This document shows positions 8,585 through 17,772 of a stretch of 64,000 bases of DNA, piece by piece (the stretch's first letter is position 1; every line of letters starts with the position of its first letter). Source of the DNA: Phycisphaerae bacterium (GTDB lineage Bacteria; Planctomycetota; Phycisphaerae; UBA1845; UTPLA1); NCBI GenBank assembly GCA_035275405.1, contig DATEMU010000015.1, positions 310,001 through 374,000 of the forward strand, read 5' to 3'. Made by a program: the position numbers and the translations under genes. Under the pieces are notes generated by a model. The model was given only the letters and a program-made list of their open reading frames with translations, was not told where the DNA came from and made no database searches.

Positions 8585-11128
8585 TTATAGTTCACTGGAG
8601 TTCTTGACGGTGTGAAGGCCGATTTTTTTTTCCGCGGGAGCGGATGTGCTGGTATGGGGCGGCGACACCAGTCCAGCTTCCGGCGCCGCGCATTTGTCGC
8701 GGAGATCATTCAAGGAGGCCGTCCTGTTTTCAGGAGTTGTATCGGCCGAATATCCTTCCCATTTCGGCGCAAGTCGGCGCGCGAGACGGACCAGACGCTC
8801 TTCCTCGTCGCTCGTCGAAACAGATTCAGGGGCTCCCGCCAGCTTTTGATAGATGCGCGAAAGCACGGCCTGCGGGTTGTCCTTCATGAGCCGGGCTTCT
8901 GCATCCGGGTCGCCCGCCAGTTGGGAGAGGAGACCGTCGATGACGTTATCCCGTTTGGCCATCGCCCTGGTACGCCAGACCGCCAGGTCCTGCGCGAAGT
9001 CCGGACCGGCGCTCTCGGCAAATTCCGCGGAGAGCATGGTCAATTTCAGCGCCGACTCCAGGTCGACGGCATCGTCGGCCGCGGTTATGCGCGCCTCCAG
9101 TTCGTCGCGCAGGGCGCGGGTGAGCGGCCGAAGGTCCGTAAGCTCGCCGTTGATGGGCTGGCCGTCCGAGAGTTCCATGAGGCGGCGAACCGCGTGTTCG
9201 TCTTCGCGGCCCTTCAACAAGGCGGCCACGCATTCTGTTGAAATAGCCGCGTAGCGCGGGCTCTCCAGGTCCCTGAGAAGGCTGGTCGCCTGCTCCAGCG
9301 TCGCCGCGGCGCCGCTGAACTCGGCGAGTTGTAATTGAGCGCGGGCGGTCTTTTCCAAAAGTACAAGGCGTTGGTCGTCGGAGAGCGATTCGTAGGCGAC
9401 GGCATCGGCCCTGAACGTCTTCAGAATATCGAGTTGCCGGCGCTGGGCGATCTTGTCATCCGGGAGATTGTAGGAATCCGCCACGGCGAGGCGCTTGTCG
9501 GGGGCGGCGTGTTGCAGGACGGCGAGAAAGGCATCCCAGGCCCGCTGCCGGACGGCGAGGTCCGGCTCCACCTCGGGGTTCAGGAGGCGCGACAAGGCGT
9601 CCAAGTCCACTTCCAGACGGCCGCATTTTGCGAGGGCGTCCACGGCCGCGAGGCGAAGCTCCGGTTCGGATGATGCCAAGAGCGGTCGCACCATCGGAGC
9701 GACGGCAGCGTCACCGCCGGCAGCCAGACCGATCATCGCCGCGCGGCGAAGACCGACGTCATTGTCTGCCCGTAATTCACGCTCGAAAACAGGCCACAGA
9801 CCCGGCGCGTCGATATTGGCCATGGCCATCAGGAGTTTTTCGCGTAGTTCCGCATCGGACGTGGCCACCTTTTCAAAGCGCTCCAGGAGGACGCGAGCAA
9901 TCGCGTCGGATACCTGCCGTTCTGCACGGCCTCTCCGCGCCAGGTTCCCCAACGCGGTCGCCGCTTCGACGACGACTATCCCGGATTCGTCCGTCAGCCT
10001 CTCCGTCAGTACAGGTATCGCCAGAAGATCGTCCAGTCGGCCGAGGGCGGCCACCTGCGCCGCGCGGACCTCATCCACCAGTTCGCGGCCGAGGGCATCC
10101 GTCAGCCTGGCCAGGCCGACGCTTAAGCGAAGGTCACTGACCATCCTCGCGGCCCTCATGCGCACTTTTGGATCGGGATCCACCAACGTGCCGGCTACCA
10201 GCGGCTTCAGTGCCGGATCGATTTCCTTTCGATCGGTAATCAGATCGTTAATCAAATCCAGACCCAGCGAGCGGACGGCCGGCAAAGCGTCGGTCAGGAG
10301 GGACTTTAAATAGGGCGGGCGGGCGGGTTCCGGAGTTTGCAGGTAGAATTCGCGATAGGAGGCGGTCAGTCGCCGGGTTAACTCCGTTTTTTCGCCGGAG
10401 AGGGCGCGGACCTGACCATTGCGGGCATTGCTGACCGTGCGAAGCCACTCGACGGTCGACATTTGCGAGTGTTTTTCCCACCAGTCCTTCGCAGCGGCAC
10501 TATCGGGGTGGGCGATGCCGGTGGCCTGCGAAAACGCGGCCAACGCGGCGCCCTGAACGGACCGACTGGGGTCGTCGAGCAGGATCCTGAGAACGGCGAC
10601 GGCGTTTTTTTCATCGCCCATCGAGCCCAGGGCGGCGATTGCCGCCAGGCGTTTCGGCCTCCCCTGAGACGACTCCACGGCCGCGGGCCGGAGCCGTTCC
10701 ACGACCTGACTGCGATCGAAGCGTTGAAGTGCGGAGACAAGAACATCTTCAAGGCCTGGCCGTGGATCGCCCAGCAAGTCAAGAAGCGGTTGGAGGAGGG
10801 CGGGATCGGCTTGCGGACCGTCGATGAGGGCCGCGCAGACCGCGACCTGCGCAGGGAGGTCGGCGGGCTTCTGCCGGAGTATTTCGGCAAGCGCATTCGA
10901 GGCGTCGGGTCCGCCGATTTCCAAGAGGCGCAGCGCGCCAAGCTTCCTGGCATCGGCGGTGTTATTACCCTTGATTAGGGCCAGGTTCTGGTCGGTTTCC
11001 CGGGGACCGGAGGTCGGGGAGCTCGTCGGTTTGGACGGGTTGCGCGGCGGCGTGGGCCAGGCGGGCGCGGCGGCGGCCTCGTGAGCGATGCTCAGGAGCA
11101 CGAGCCAGCATGCCAAAGCAAACTTCAC
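8585..11128 (-). CDS. Exported HEAT-repeat protein
   Basis: 847 aa. The signal peptide is clear: MKFALACWLVLLSIAHEAAAA, with cleavage after AAA. From about residue 50 to 540 it is built of alpha-helical HEAT-like units ('LxxLLxDPxxxVRxxAxxALxxL'), for example around the segments DPDPKVRMRAARMVSDL, DEVRAAQVAALGRLDD and LLASSEPELRLAAVDALAKCG. The C-terminal third is helical without clear repeats. This is a typical planctomycete envelope scaffold; no enzymatic motif is seen. It stands alone, convergent with aroA and divergent from the gene at 11628. Confidence 0.8.
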   Translation of the reverse strand: MKFALACWLVLLSIAHEAAAAPAWPTPPRNPSKPTSSPTSGPRETDQNLALIKGNNTADARKLGALRLLEIGGPDASNALAEILRQKPADLPAQVAVCAALIDGPQADPALLQPLLDLLGDPRPGLEDVLVSALQRFDRSQVVERLRPAAVESSQGRPKRLAAIAALGSMGDEKNAVAVLRILLDDPSRSVQGAALAAFSQATGIAHPDSAAAKDWWEKHSQMSTVEWLRTVSNARNGQVRALSGEKTELTRRLTASYREFYLQTPEPARPPYLKSLLTDALPAVRSLGLDLINDLITDRKEIDPALKPLVAGTLVDPDPKVRMRAARMVSDLRLSVGLARLTDALGRELVDEVRAAQVAALGRLDDLLAIPVLTERLTDESGIVVVEAATALGNLARRGRAERQVSDAIARVLLERFEKVATSDAELREKLLMAMANIDAPGLWPVFERELRADNDVGLRRAAMIGLAAGGDAAVAPMVRPLLASSEPELRLAAVDALAKCGRLEVDLDALSRLLNPEVEPDLAVRQRAWDAFLAVLQHAAPDKRLAVADSYNLPDDKIAQRRQLDILKTFRADAVAYESLSDDQRLVLLEKTARAQLQLAEFSGAAATLEQATSLLRDLESPRYAAISTECVAALLKGREDEHAVRRLMELSDGQPINGELTDLRPLTRALRDELEARITAADDAVDLESALKLTMLSAEFAESAGPDFAQDLAVWRTRAMAKRDNVIDGLLSQLAGDPDAEARLMKDNPQAVLSRIYQKLAGAPESVSTSDEEERLVRLARRLAPKWEGYSADTTPENRTASLNDLRDKCAAPEAGLVSPPHTSTSAPAEKKIGLHTVKNSSEL

Positions 11129-11627
11129 AATGATGACAGTCTTTCTTCGGCTTCATCCGCCGGGAGCCCGGATTCAGCCGAGGCGTGGACACAGGAGACA
11201 TTACCCACGTTGACAAGCACTATCGTTTTAGCGTTCCAGAGATACATCGTCAATCGTCGGGCCGAGTTTCGGCACCTTTTTTTTGAAAATGGGGTTCGTG
11301 CAACATCGTCCGATTCAATGTCTGACCGTCGACGATGTGATGTTTAGACACCTCACCGTATTTGGCGTTGGGAGGTTCCAGCGGCGAGGGAGGCAAGCCC
11401 GGCAAGAAAGCCTTTGCTATCATGTCCCCGGCAAATGGCGGATAGCCTGTCCCATTGAATCGGGGTGAGGACAGGGCGGAATGGGGCGAGAAGCCGATGG
11501 AAGTGGCGGGGGCCATAGGGATCAGATACAGGGTGCAACCCCCGGCCCTGTAATGAGTAAAAGGGGACAAGGAGTGGGGGGATTTGCCGGTGTTGGCGAG
11601 TTAACGGGTCGCGTATAATCTGGACAA
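11129..11627. other. Intergenic stretch between divergent genes
   Basis: 499 nt without a convincing gene; open frames here lack start signals and family features. At the right end TATAAT (11614-11619) lies only 8 nt before the ATG of the next gene, with TTGGCG 15 nt further upstream, giving a possible promoter for a near-leaderless transcript. A T8 run is at about 11278. Confidence 0.5.
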
Positions 11628-12842
11628 ATGATGCGATTAAAAGATCAACTTATTAAGCGGCGCGGGTTAGAAATGATCTGTTGGTTGCTGGGCGCAATCC
11701 TGGTTGCGATCCTGATCAATCCCGTTCAGGGCCAGACGCCTACCGAGCCGGTGGTGGAAAAACCCCCGTCCCACCCACCGACGGCGCAGACTCACCCCAA
11801 TAATCCGGAACTCTGGAACACCGAGCAGATGATGGAGGATGCCGTCCTTCAAATCTCGCGGCGCTACAACCTGAACCAGGATCAGGAAGATTACACGCGA
11901 CATCTTCTGGTGAACCGCGTGACGGCTTTCCTGGAGAAGTACGAACCGGAGGTCCGGGAACTACTCAAGGAATCCATCGACTTGCGGGCCGGGAAAAAGG
12001 CCGGAACCCCGCAGGCCTATGCCAGTTGGGCGATCCGGGCCGCGCCGCTTTATGCGGAGGCGCAGAGGGCCATTCTGGAAGGCAACCAGGAGTGGCGCGA
12101 CATCCTTACGGACGAGCAGAAGAAGACCCACGACGCCGACCTCTCCCAGATGAGGTCCAATTTCCAGAACGTCGACCGGCTGCTGGAAGGATGGAAGGAG
12201 GGCAAAGGAAATGCGATGCTGGCGCAGGCCAACCCCAGAGTCCAGTCCGGCAGCAATGCGACGACCCAGCAAGGACAAGTCTCAGAGGCCCAGCCGCCGA
12301 TCGTGCAGCGCCAGCCGGAAGACAATTGGCTGGCCTACGTCAATAAGTTCATCCAGACGTTCAAGCTGGATGACAAGCAGTCGATCTCCGCCCGCGACAA
12401 GATTTACAAAGATCTTCGCGACGAGGTAGTCAGGTATCGCGAGAAGAACAAGGATGAGTTCGCGCTCCTCGATTCGGAAGCAAAATCCGCCAATCCCAAG
12501 CTCAAGCCCCGGGAACTTGAACAGCGAAGGGGGGAGCTGGAAAAACCCATCCAGGAAAAATTCGTCCTGCTGGACAGCCGGCTGCGGCAACTGGTGGATC
12601 GTAAGCAGTTGGCGGAAGCTGATCCCGAGAAGAAGCGGGATTTGGAATCCATGTTCAAGATGTTGTCCGGGCAAGGCGGAATGAAGATGCTCAAGACTGA
12701 TTTGACGCCTCCGGCCAGGCCGGTGCCGTCGGCGGATATCAAGGGTAAGGTGCCGGCGGGTGGCAAGACCGGGCCATCCGCTTCGCCTCCTCCGCCACCG
12801 ACGACGCAAAGCGTTCCTGCGCCAGGTACTGCAAAGCAGTAA
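11628..12842 (+). CDS. Exported protein of unknown function, Pro-rich tail
   Basis: 404 aa. A basic N-terminus (MMRLKDQLIKRRG) leads into a hydrophobic segment (about 17-34, ending NPVQGQ) that reads as a signal peptide. The mature part is charged and helical, with two similar blocks (about 70-190 and 230-350) that may be internal repeats. A low-complexity Pro/Ser/Thr tail ends the protein. An alternative start is the ATG at 11673. No Shine-Dalgarno is visible before 11628, and TATAAT ends 8 nt upstream, which would make the mRNA leaderless. I do not recognise a family. Confidence 0.7.
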   Translation: MMRLKDQLIKRRGLEMICWLLGAILVAILINPVQGQTPTEPVVEKPPSHPPTAQTHPNNPELWNTEQMMEDAVLQISRRYNLNQDQEDYTRHLLVNRVTAFLEKYEPEVRELLKESIDLRAGKKAGTPQAYASWAIRAAPLYAEAQRAILEGNQEWRDILTDEQKKTHDADLSQMRSNFQNVDRLLEGWKEGKGNAMLAQANPRVQSGSNATTQQGQVSEAQPPIVQRQPEDNWLAYVNKFIQTFKLDDKQSISARDKIYKDLRDEVVRYREKNKDEFALLDSEAKSANPKLKPRELEQRRGELEKPIQEKFVLLDSRLRQLVDRKQLAEADPEKKRDLESMFKMLSGQGGMKMLKTDLTPPARPVPSADIKGKVPAGGKTGPSASPPPPPTTQSVPAPGTAKQ

Positions 12843-13205
12843 GGTGCAGGACGATCCTAACCCGTCTTCTTGACAGAAGTTGAAACTCGAAGTTCCGTTC
12901 TTCCTCAGAATCCGGTTGGCGGCTTTTTTCAGTTTTTTGGGCTTGCAGGACTTCGTCGGTTCCTTAGAATTGAATTTGAGACTGAGTCTCAACTAGCCGG
13001 CCCCTTGTTCGGGGGGTTTGGGTTTACCGGTTGGAAGTTCAAAGCCCAGGAACGGAACGTGGCGGAGTCGAATAGCCCACAACCTTCGAAGTCTGAGATT
13101 TCAACCGGCACCTTTCCGGGTGACGAGGCCGGGCTTCCCGTTTGCCGCGAGGCGTTGACGGTCGCCGGCGAGTGCGGGCGGGAGCAATGCCGGGCGTCGT
13201 GCCGC
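12843..13205. other. Non-coding stretch
   Basis: The gap before the heme oxygenase gene. A long open frame starts at a TTG at 12870, but its first two thirds have Pro/Gly/Phe-biased, family-less translation and look non-coding; only its 3' end (see the next entry) resembles protein. No RNA gene was recognised. Confidence 0.4.
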
Positions 13206-13319
13206 GTGGTTCGATGGGTGCGGCGGTTCGGCGTGGCCGGATTCTTGTTCTTTCTGGTAAAGGGACTGCTGTGGTTGATCGTCCCGGCCCTGGTGGCACG
13301 GGGACTTTGGAATTCGTAA
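13206..13319 (+). CDS. Possible small single-span membrane protein
   Basis: 37 aa from a GTG. A basic start (VRWVRRFG) is followed by about 22 hydrophobic residues (VAGFLFFLVKGLLWLIVPAL), resembling the small FF-x-x-KGLLWL membrane peptides found in many bacteria. No good ribosome site is visible, and the frame is open further upstream to 12870, so the start is a guess. The gene ends 52 nt before the heme oxygenase start. It could be chance. Confidence 0.35.
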   Translation: MVRWVRRFGVAGFLFFLVKGLLWLIVPALVARGLWNS

Positions 13320-13371
13320 CCGCGCGAAGGCGGTGCCTTCCCGAGGGGGAACGAACGATGTGGAGGAACAC

Positions 13372-14088
13372 ATGAATGCAACTATGACGGATCACAATGC
13401 GTCGATCATGCTTCGATTGAAGGAATACACCCAATCGCTTCACGACGCGACGGAGGATGGGGCGTTTAATCAGGAACTGGTCAAGGGCCATTTGCCGCGC
13501 GAGCGCTACGTCGAGATGCTGGCCCAGTTGTGGCTGATCCATCGCACGCTCGAGGGGCAGCTCCGGGCTCACGCCGGGAGCGTGTCGGCCTTCCATGCGG
13601 TCTTGCGAGATTACCAGTATCAAGAGCCGTATCTGGCGGCCGATTTGGCATTCTTCGGGCGCACGCTCTCAACCATCGAACCGTTGCCGGCGACCAAGCG
13701 ATTGATGGACCGGATCGACGCGATGGCGGCCAACGAACCGGCCGGTCTGCTCGGGATGCACTACGTCTTCGAAGGAAGCAATAATGGCTCCAAGTTCATC
13801 GCCAAGGCGGTCCGGCGGGCGTACGCGCTGGATGGGGATGGGACGCGATACCTCGATCCCTACGGCGAGAATCAGCGGGCGTATTGGCAGCAATTCAAGG
13901 ATGACATGAACGCGGTGGTATTTTCGGCGTCACAAACGGACGCGATCCTCCAGGCGGCGGGCGCAGCGTTTGAGGGAGTGATGCAGTTGCATAAGGAATT
14001 GCAGGAATCGCCCGCGACGGCGAACGCGGGCAGTGTGTCGGCGCCCGCGAGCGCGCCGAAGTGCCCGTTTCACGCCGCGGCGCGATAG
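13372..14088 (+). CDS. Biliverdin-producing heme oxygenase
   Basis: 238 aa. It oxidatively opens heme to biliverdin, CO and Fe2+. The start is set by GGAGGA (13362-13367) five nt before ATG 13372; an upstream in-frame ATG at 13333 is not used. The proximal heme-ligand His is H24 (YTQSLHDATED). The distal-helix Gly motif appears as YVFEGSNNGSKFI (about 136-148), and the usual DPYGENQ...W segment follows. The Ala/Ser/Pro-rich C-terminus ends in KCPFHAAAR, a CPFH motif that might touch heme (inference). There is no neighbouring heme-uptake or phytobilin gene. Confidence 0.9.
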   Translation: MNATMTDHNASIMLRLKEYTQSLHDATEDGAFNQELVKGHLPRERYVEMLAQLWLIHRTLEGQLRAHAGSVSAFHAVLRDYQYQEPYLAADLAFFGRTLSTIEPLPATKRLMDRIDAMAANEPAGLLGMHYVFEGSNNGSKFIAKAVRRAYALDGDGTRYLDPYGENQRAYWQQFKDDMNAVVFSASQTDAILQAAGAAFEGVMQLHKELQESPATANAGSVSAPASAPKCPFHAAAR

Positions 14089-14100
14089 GGCTCGTCGGTT

Positions 14101-14814
14101 TCAATTCGGCTTGGCACCGTTAATCAACTCGGCCAATCCCATGAGGTCTTCGAATTCGTGATTCGGCACGTGCGTGCCGATGTCGTGGATGCGGTGCGCG
14201 CGGTTGACCCAGCCGCTCTTGATTCCCGCGACGAGGGCCCCGCCGACGTCGCTGTGCAGCGAATCGCCGACGTGGATGACGCGATCGCGGCGCCAGCCGG
14301 TCTGACGCAGGGCCAGTTCGAAGATGGCGCGATCTGGCTTGTAGGAACGGGCATCCTCTGAAGTGACAATGTGATGCACCTTCACCTCGCAGCGGGCCAG
14401 GGCCATTTCGGCGTCGGCGCGGTCGGCGTTGGAGACGATGCAGATGGGGATCGTGACGGCCTCGATGAATTGCTTGACCTCGGGCTGGAGCGGCGGGTGC
14501 TTCCAGTAGTGCTGGAGCTTGTGCGCGTAGCGCGTCGCCTCCACCTCCACGCCGAGGGCGGTCATCGTCTCGCGAAGGGTCTGGATCTCCACGTCGTAGA
14601 GCGTTTTGAAGCCCGGACCGCTGCAAAAATCCAGGGCGTTAAAGAACCGCTCACCCCAGGTGACGCTCAGTTCGTAGGCAGAGAGTGACAGCGCGTGGTC
14701 GCGGACGATCTCCTCGCAAACCGTCTCGACGGCCTGGCGGTCGCCGGCGGTCAGTGTTCCGTAGAGGTCGAGGAAGATACCGTCGAAGGGCATAGGCAGT
14801 GACATTAGAGGCAT
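14101..14814 (-). CDS. HAD-superfamily hydrolase
   Basis: 237 aa. Motif I is FLDLYGTLT (nucleophile D16, with Tyr at the second Asp position as in haloacid-dehalogenase-like members). Motif II is IVSNADRAD, motif III the Lys in YKPDRAIFE, and motif IV HVGDSLHSDVGGA. A helical cap lies between I and II. Substrate cannot be told. Other in-frame ATGs are at 14802 and 14793. It lies 15 nt after mnmE and is probably the last gene of the rsmA-thioesterase-mnmE run. Confidence 0.88.
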   Translation of the reverse strand: MPLMSLPMPFDGIFLDLYGTLTAGDRQAVETVCEEIVRDHALSLSAYELSVTWGERFFNALDFCSGPGFKTLYDVEIQTLRETMTALGVEVEATRYAHKLQHYWKHPPLQPEVKQFIEAVTIPICIVSNADRADAEMALARCEVKVHHIVTSEDARSYKPDRAIFELALRQTGWRRDRVIHVGDSLHSDVGGALVAGIKSGWVNRAHRIHDIGTHVPNHEFEDLMGLAELINGAKPN

Positions 14815-14829
14815 GATACTCGAAAGCGG

Positions 14830-16227
14830 CTATTTTCCGACGCAGAAGCGGGAGAAGATGCGGCCGAGGAGGTCTTCGGTGTCGTCGCGACCGACGAGGG
14901 TGGCGAGGGCGGCGGCGGCGGCGTGGAGTTCGGCGGCGATGAGGTCGGCGTCGGTGAGGGAGTCGCCGGCGCGGCCGGCGAGTTCGATGGCGCTGGACAG
15001 GCAGCGGAGGGCGTCGTCCAGGGCCTGGCGGTGCTCGGCGACGAGAGCGATGGCGGCGTCGTTGATGGTGACAGGCAGGTCGCGAAGGGCTTGGGCAATG
15101 CCAAGCTTTAGGGCTTCGCAACCATCTCCGGTTGCGGCGCTGACGAAGTAGGCCGAATGAGTGGATTTGTTGGCCAAGAGCCGGCGGAGTTCATCTTTTT
15201 CTGGGTCGCCCAAAAGGTCGCCTTTGTTGACGACGATGAATGTCGGCTCGGCGGGAGCATCGCCCTCCCAGGGCTTGGAAGCGTCAACGATCTTGAGGAT
15301 CAAATCGGCAGATTGGATGGCGGCGCGGGCGGCGGATTGGGCGGCGTAGTCGAGATCGGTGGTCGGGTCGTCGTGACCTGCAACGTCCATGAGCAAACAT
15401 TCATGGTCGCCCAAGTCGAGCGGGGCGGTGAGGACGTCGCGGGTGGTGCCGGCGATCGGGGCGCAGATGGCGCGGTCGAGGCCGGTGAGGCGGTTGAGAA
15501 GGCTGGATTTGCCGGCGTTTGGCGGACCAGAGAGGAGGACGCGGGGGAGTTCGCCCCAGCGTTCGGCGCGGAGACCGGCGGCGGCGGTCGCGTCGAGCGC
15601 ACCGCGTATGGCGTTGAGTCGCCGCCGGAGATCGTCCGGGGTAATGAATTCGATGGGCTCATCGGCGAAATCCATCGCTCCCTCTACGAGCGATAGCAGG
15701 TCGGCGAGTTCTTCGCGGGCGGCGAGGGCGGTGCGGGAGAGCGCGCCGTGCAGGAGTCGGGCGGCGGCCTGTAGTTGGTGATCGGAGCGGGCGGCGATCA
15801 TGCCGGCGATGCCGTGGACCTGGGAGAGATCGAGGGCACCCGCGAGGAAGGCGCGGGCGGTGAACTCGCCGGGTTCGGCGGAACGCGCGCCGGCGGCGAG
15901 GAACTGATCGAGCAATAAACCGAGGACGCCCGGCGCGCCGTGGAGATGTAATTCGACGATGTCCTGTCGGGTGAAGCTGCGGGGGGCATTGAACAGGTAT
16001 GCGCATGCCGGCAACGATGTCCGGCCGATGGAGACATGCCCGACGAGTGAAGCGGCAGGTCTCGAAGACTCGACCTGCCCTACATTGGGTTCGAGCGATT
16101 CGGAAGAGTCGGCATGGAAGAAACGGGCGGCGATGGTACGCGCGTCCGGCCCGCTGAGGCGGATGATTCCGCGCGGGGCAGCGCCCGGAGGCGAGCTGAT
16201 GGCGACAATGGTGTCGTCGAGGTTCAT
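14830..16227 (-). CDS. mnmE: tRNA modification GTPase MnmE
   Basis: 465 aa. With MnmG it makes the 5-carboxymethylaminomethyl group on wobble uridine. The N-terminal folate-binding domain starts DTIVAISSPPGAAPRGIIRLSG. The G domain holds GPPNAGKSSLLNRL (P-loop), AGTTRD, DVAGHD and NKGD. The C-terminus is FCVGK with the conserved Cys. Two stretches are unusual: residues 49-58 (VGQVESSRPA) and the loop residues EGDAPAEP before NKGD are translations of dispersed repeats (16053-16084 and 15245-15269) whose other copies lie side by side upstream of the gene. Both sit in linker or loop positions and keep the frame. Confidence 0.95.
   Translation of the reverse strand: MNLDDTIVAISSPPGAAPRGIIRLSGPDARTIAARFFHADSSESLEPNVGQVESSRPAASLVGHVSIGRTSLPACAYLFNAPRSFTRQDIVELHLHGAPGVLGLLLDQFLAAGARSAEPGEFTARAFLAGALDLSQVHGIAGMIAARSDHQLQAAARLLHGALSRTALAAREELADLLSLVEGAMDFADEPIEFITPDDLRRRLNAIRGALDATAAAGLRAERWGELPRVLLSGPPNAGKSSLLNRLTGLDRAICAPIAGTTRDVLTAPLDLGDHECLLMDVAGHDDPTTDLDYAAQSAARAAIQSADLILKIVDASKPWEGDAPAEPTFIVVNKGDLLGDPEKDELRRLLANKSTHSAYFVSAATGDGCEALKLGIAQALRDLPVTINDAAIALVAEHRQALDDALRCLSSAIELAGRAGDSLTDADLIAAELHAAAAALATLVGRDDTEDLLGRIFSRFCVGK
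15245..15269. repeat. Dispersed repeat B inside mnmE
   Basis: Reads GGCTCGGCGGGAGC, then A, then TCGCCCTCC. It differs at one base from the intergenic copy at 16291-16314. It contains a 5-bp hairpin (GGCTC/GAGCC in the intergenic copy) and is translated as EGDAPAEP in the MnmE G-domain loop. Confidence 0.8.
16053..16084. repeat. Dispersed palindrome A inside mnmE
   Basis: A 32-nt block with arms GGCAGGTC/GACCTGCC around TCGAAGACTC, then CTACA. It is identical over 32 nt to 16256-16287. It is translated in frame as part of the MnmE N-terminal domain, residues 49-58. Confidence 0.9.
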
Positions 16228-16255
16228 GAACTAATCATAAGGTCAGGTAGAAAAA

Positions 16256-16314
16256 CGGCAGGTCTCGAAGACTCGACCTGCCCTACAAAAGGCTCGGCGG
16301 GAGCCTCGCCCTCC
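16256..16314. repeat. Composite of repeat A and repeat B upstream of mnmE
   Basis: The 32-nt palindrome A (16256-16287) is followed three bases later by repeat B (16291-16314), in the 107-nt gap between the thioesterase gene and mnmE. Both modules also occur separately inside mnmE. Confidence 0.9.
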
Positions 16315-16334
16315 GTCACCCACAAGGGATAACG

Positions 16335-16796
16335 CTATGGGCCGGTGCCACATAGATCGCGTTCCGCGTTTCTCCAACGGGTCTGGGATGAGGACGTCTC
16401 GTTCGACAGCGGCGTCAGACCGTGGGGAACCGACCGTCCCTCCTCGTCGACCGAGCAGAAGAGGAATGTCCCCGTCGCGACCGGCTTGGGGTCGTCCTTG
16501 GGCTGGAGCTTGCGGGCATCGACGCGGATGCCGATCGTAGATTCGCCGATGTAATCGACGCGGCCGGTAAATTGAATGATCTCGCCCAGCCGGGCGGGGG
16601 TTCGCATCGACAGGCTGCGAATGGACATGAAGACGATGGGCCGCGGCTGGTCAAAGCAGTTCTCGGCGGCGATATAGGCCATTTGCACGCACCATTCGAC
16701 GCACCGACCGGCGTAAAGCGTGTGGTGGTGGTTGAGGTCTTCGCTCTTGACGAGATAGGTGGTGGTGATGGACGGGGGCTCGGGGTTTTTGTTCAT
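16335..16796 (-). CDS. Hotdog-fold acyl-CoA thioesterase
   Basis: 153 aa. The segment LVKSEDLNHHHTLYAGRCVEW (about 14-34) is the family entry motif (strand plus the start of the hot-dog helix), and RTPARLGEIIQFTGRVDYIGESTI matches the acyl-CoA hydrolase strand pattern. Length is normal for a single-domain enzyme that would work as a dimer or hexamer. It hydrolyses acyl-CoA to the free acid; the substrate is unknown. It lies 18 nt downstream of rsmA and is probably in the same transcript. Confidence 0.85.
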   Translation of the reverse strand: MNKNPEPPSITTTYLVKSEDLNHHHTLYAGRCVEWCVQMAYIAAENCFDQPRPIVFMSIRSLSMRTPARLGEIIQFTGRVDYIGESTIGIRVDARKLQPKDDPKPVATGTFLFCSVDEEGRSVPHGLTPLSNETSSSQTRWRNAERDLCGTGP

Positions 16797-16814
16797 TGTG
16801 CGCCTTGTGCCGGA

Positions 16815-17747
16815 TCATGCATCGCCGGAATTGCGAGTATAACCGTCGGGCGAGGAGGCGTCACCGACGGCCTGAAAAAGATGAATCCACTGTGAAACCG
16901 TGAGTGTCTCCGGTCTTGATCTCGGGTCGAGATTCATCGCGGAGAGGGCCGCGAAGATGTCATCTGCCTTGGAATGCGACCGGGCGAGGTGGCCCATCGT
17001 CTTTCGGCGGTGGAGGAAGAAGGCGCGGACGAAGTGGGAAAACGCGATGGGATCAACGATGGGCCGTTGGTTGCGGGGAAGCGGATCGAGGCGAAGCATG
17101 GCCGAGGCGACGTTGGGCGCCGGCCAGAAGGCCTGCGGCGGGACCTTGGCGATCCGTTCGCATTTGCAGAGGGCCTGGGCGATGATACTGATGGGTCCAT
17201 AATCGGAGCAATCGGGTTGGGCGAGGAAGCGATCGGCGACTTCGGCCTGCACCGTGAAGCAGAGCCGAACGAGCGGCAGATCGGCGAGGAGGAGGTCGAT
17301 GACCAGCGGCGTGGCGATGTCGTAGGGGAGGTTGGCGACGAGTTTGAGCGGGGCCGCGGAGTTCCTGGTGTTGAGCCGAATGGCCTCGAGGAGTTCCGGG
17401 GCGATGACTGACTTTCCGGCCAGGGCGTCCACCTGCAGGAGCGTGGCGTTGGGAAACGGGGCGATCGCCTTGGCGGCCAGCTTGGCGATTGCGCTATCCA
17501 CTTCAACGGTCAGGACGCGGGCCCCCGTCGCCGCGAGCAGGCCGGTCAGGCTGCCGGTGCCCGCGCCGACTTCAAGGATGCAGTCCGTAGGAGCGATCTC
17601 GGCGGCTTCAACGAGGCGTTTCATCAGGTTGCGATCGATGAGGAAATGCTGACCGTAGCGCTTGCGCGGGGAGATTCCGGCCTGGTCCAGGAGCGATCGG
17701 ATCGTCGATTGCGTTTGAAAAGTGTCGGGGTTGGTGTCAGGGGGCAA
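16815..17747 (-). CDS. rsmA: 16S rRNA (A1518/A1519) dimethyltransferase RsmA/KsgA
   Basis: 310 aa from a TTG start at 17747, which has GGAG nine nt upstream. The frame is open much further but overlaps the divergent regulator and looks non-coding. Motifs: GISPRKRYGQHFLIDRNLM (N-terminal hallmark), LEVGAGTGSLTGLL (SAM site) and VANLPYDIATPLV (the NLPY catalytic motif IV). The C-terminal helical domain contains FLHRRKTM. It dimethylates two adenines in the small-subunit decoding-site helix. First gene of the leftward run to the thioesterase, mnmE and HAD genes. Confidence 0.93.
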   Translation of the reverse strand: MPPDTNPDTFQTQSTIRSLLDQAGISPRKRYGQHFLIDRNLMKRLVEAAEIAPTDCILEVGAGTGSLTGLLAATGARVLTVEVDSAIAKLAAKAIAPFPNATLLQVDALAGKSVIAPELLEAIRLNTRNSAAPLKLVANLPYDIATPLVIDLLLADLPLVRLCFTVQAEVADRFLAQPDCSDYGPISIIAQALCKCERIAKVPPQAFWPAPNVASAMLRLDPLPRNQRPIVDPIAFSHFVRAFFLHRRKTMGHLARSHSKADDIFAALSAMNLDPRSRPETLTVSQWIHLFQAVGDASSPDGYTRNSGDA

Positions 17748-17772
17748 GTGGATGCTCCGATGGTGCGGACGG

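Noticed and set aside
11250..11570. Open frame in the 11.1-11.6 kb gap
   Set aside because: No ribosome site and no recognisable domain; treated as non-coding.
12870..13205. Upstream part of the 149-codon frame before heme oxygenase
   Set aside because: TTG start without ribosome site and non-protein-like composition; only the last 37 codons were kept, with low confidence.
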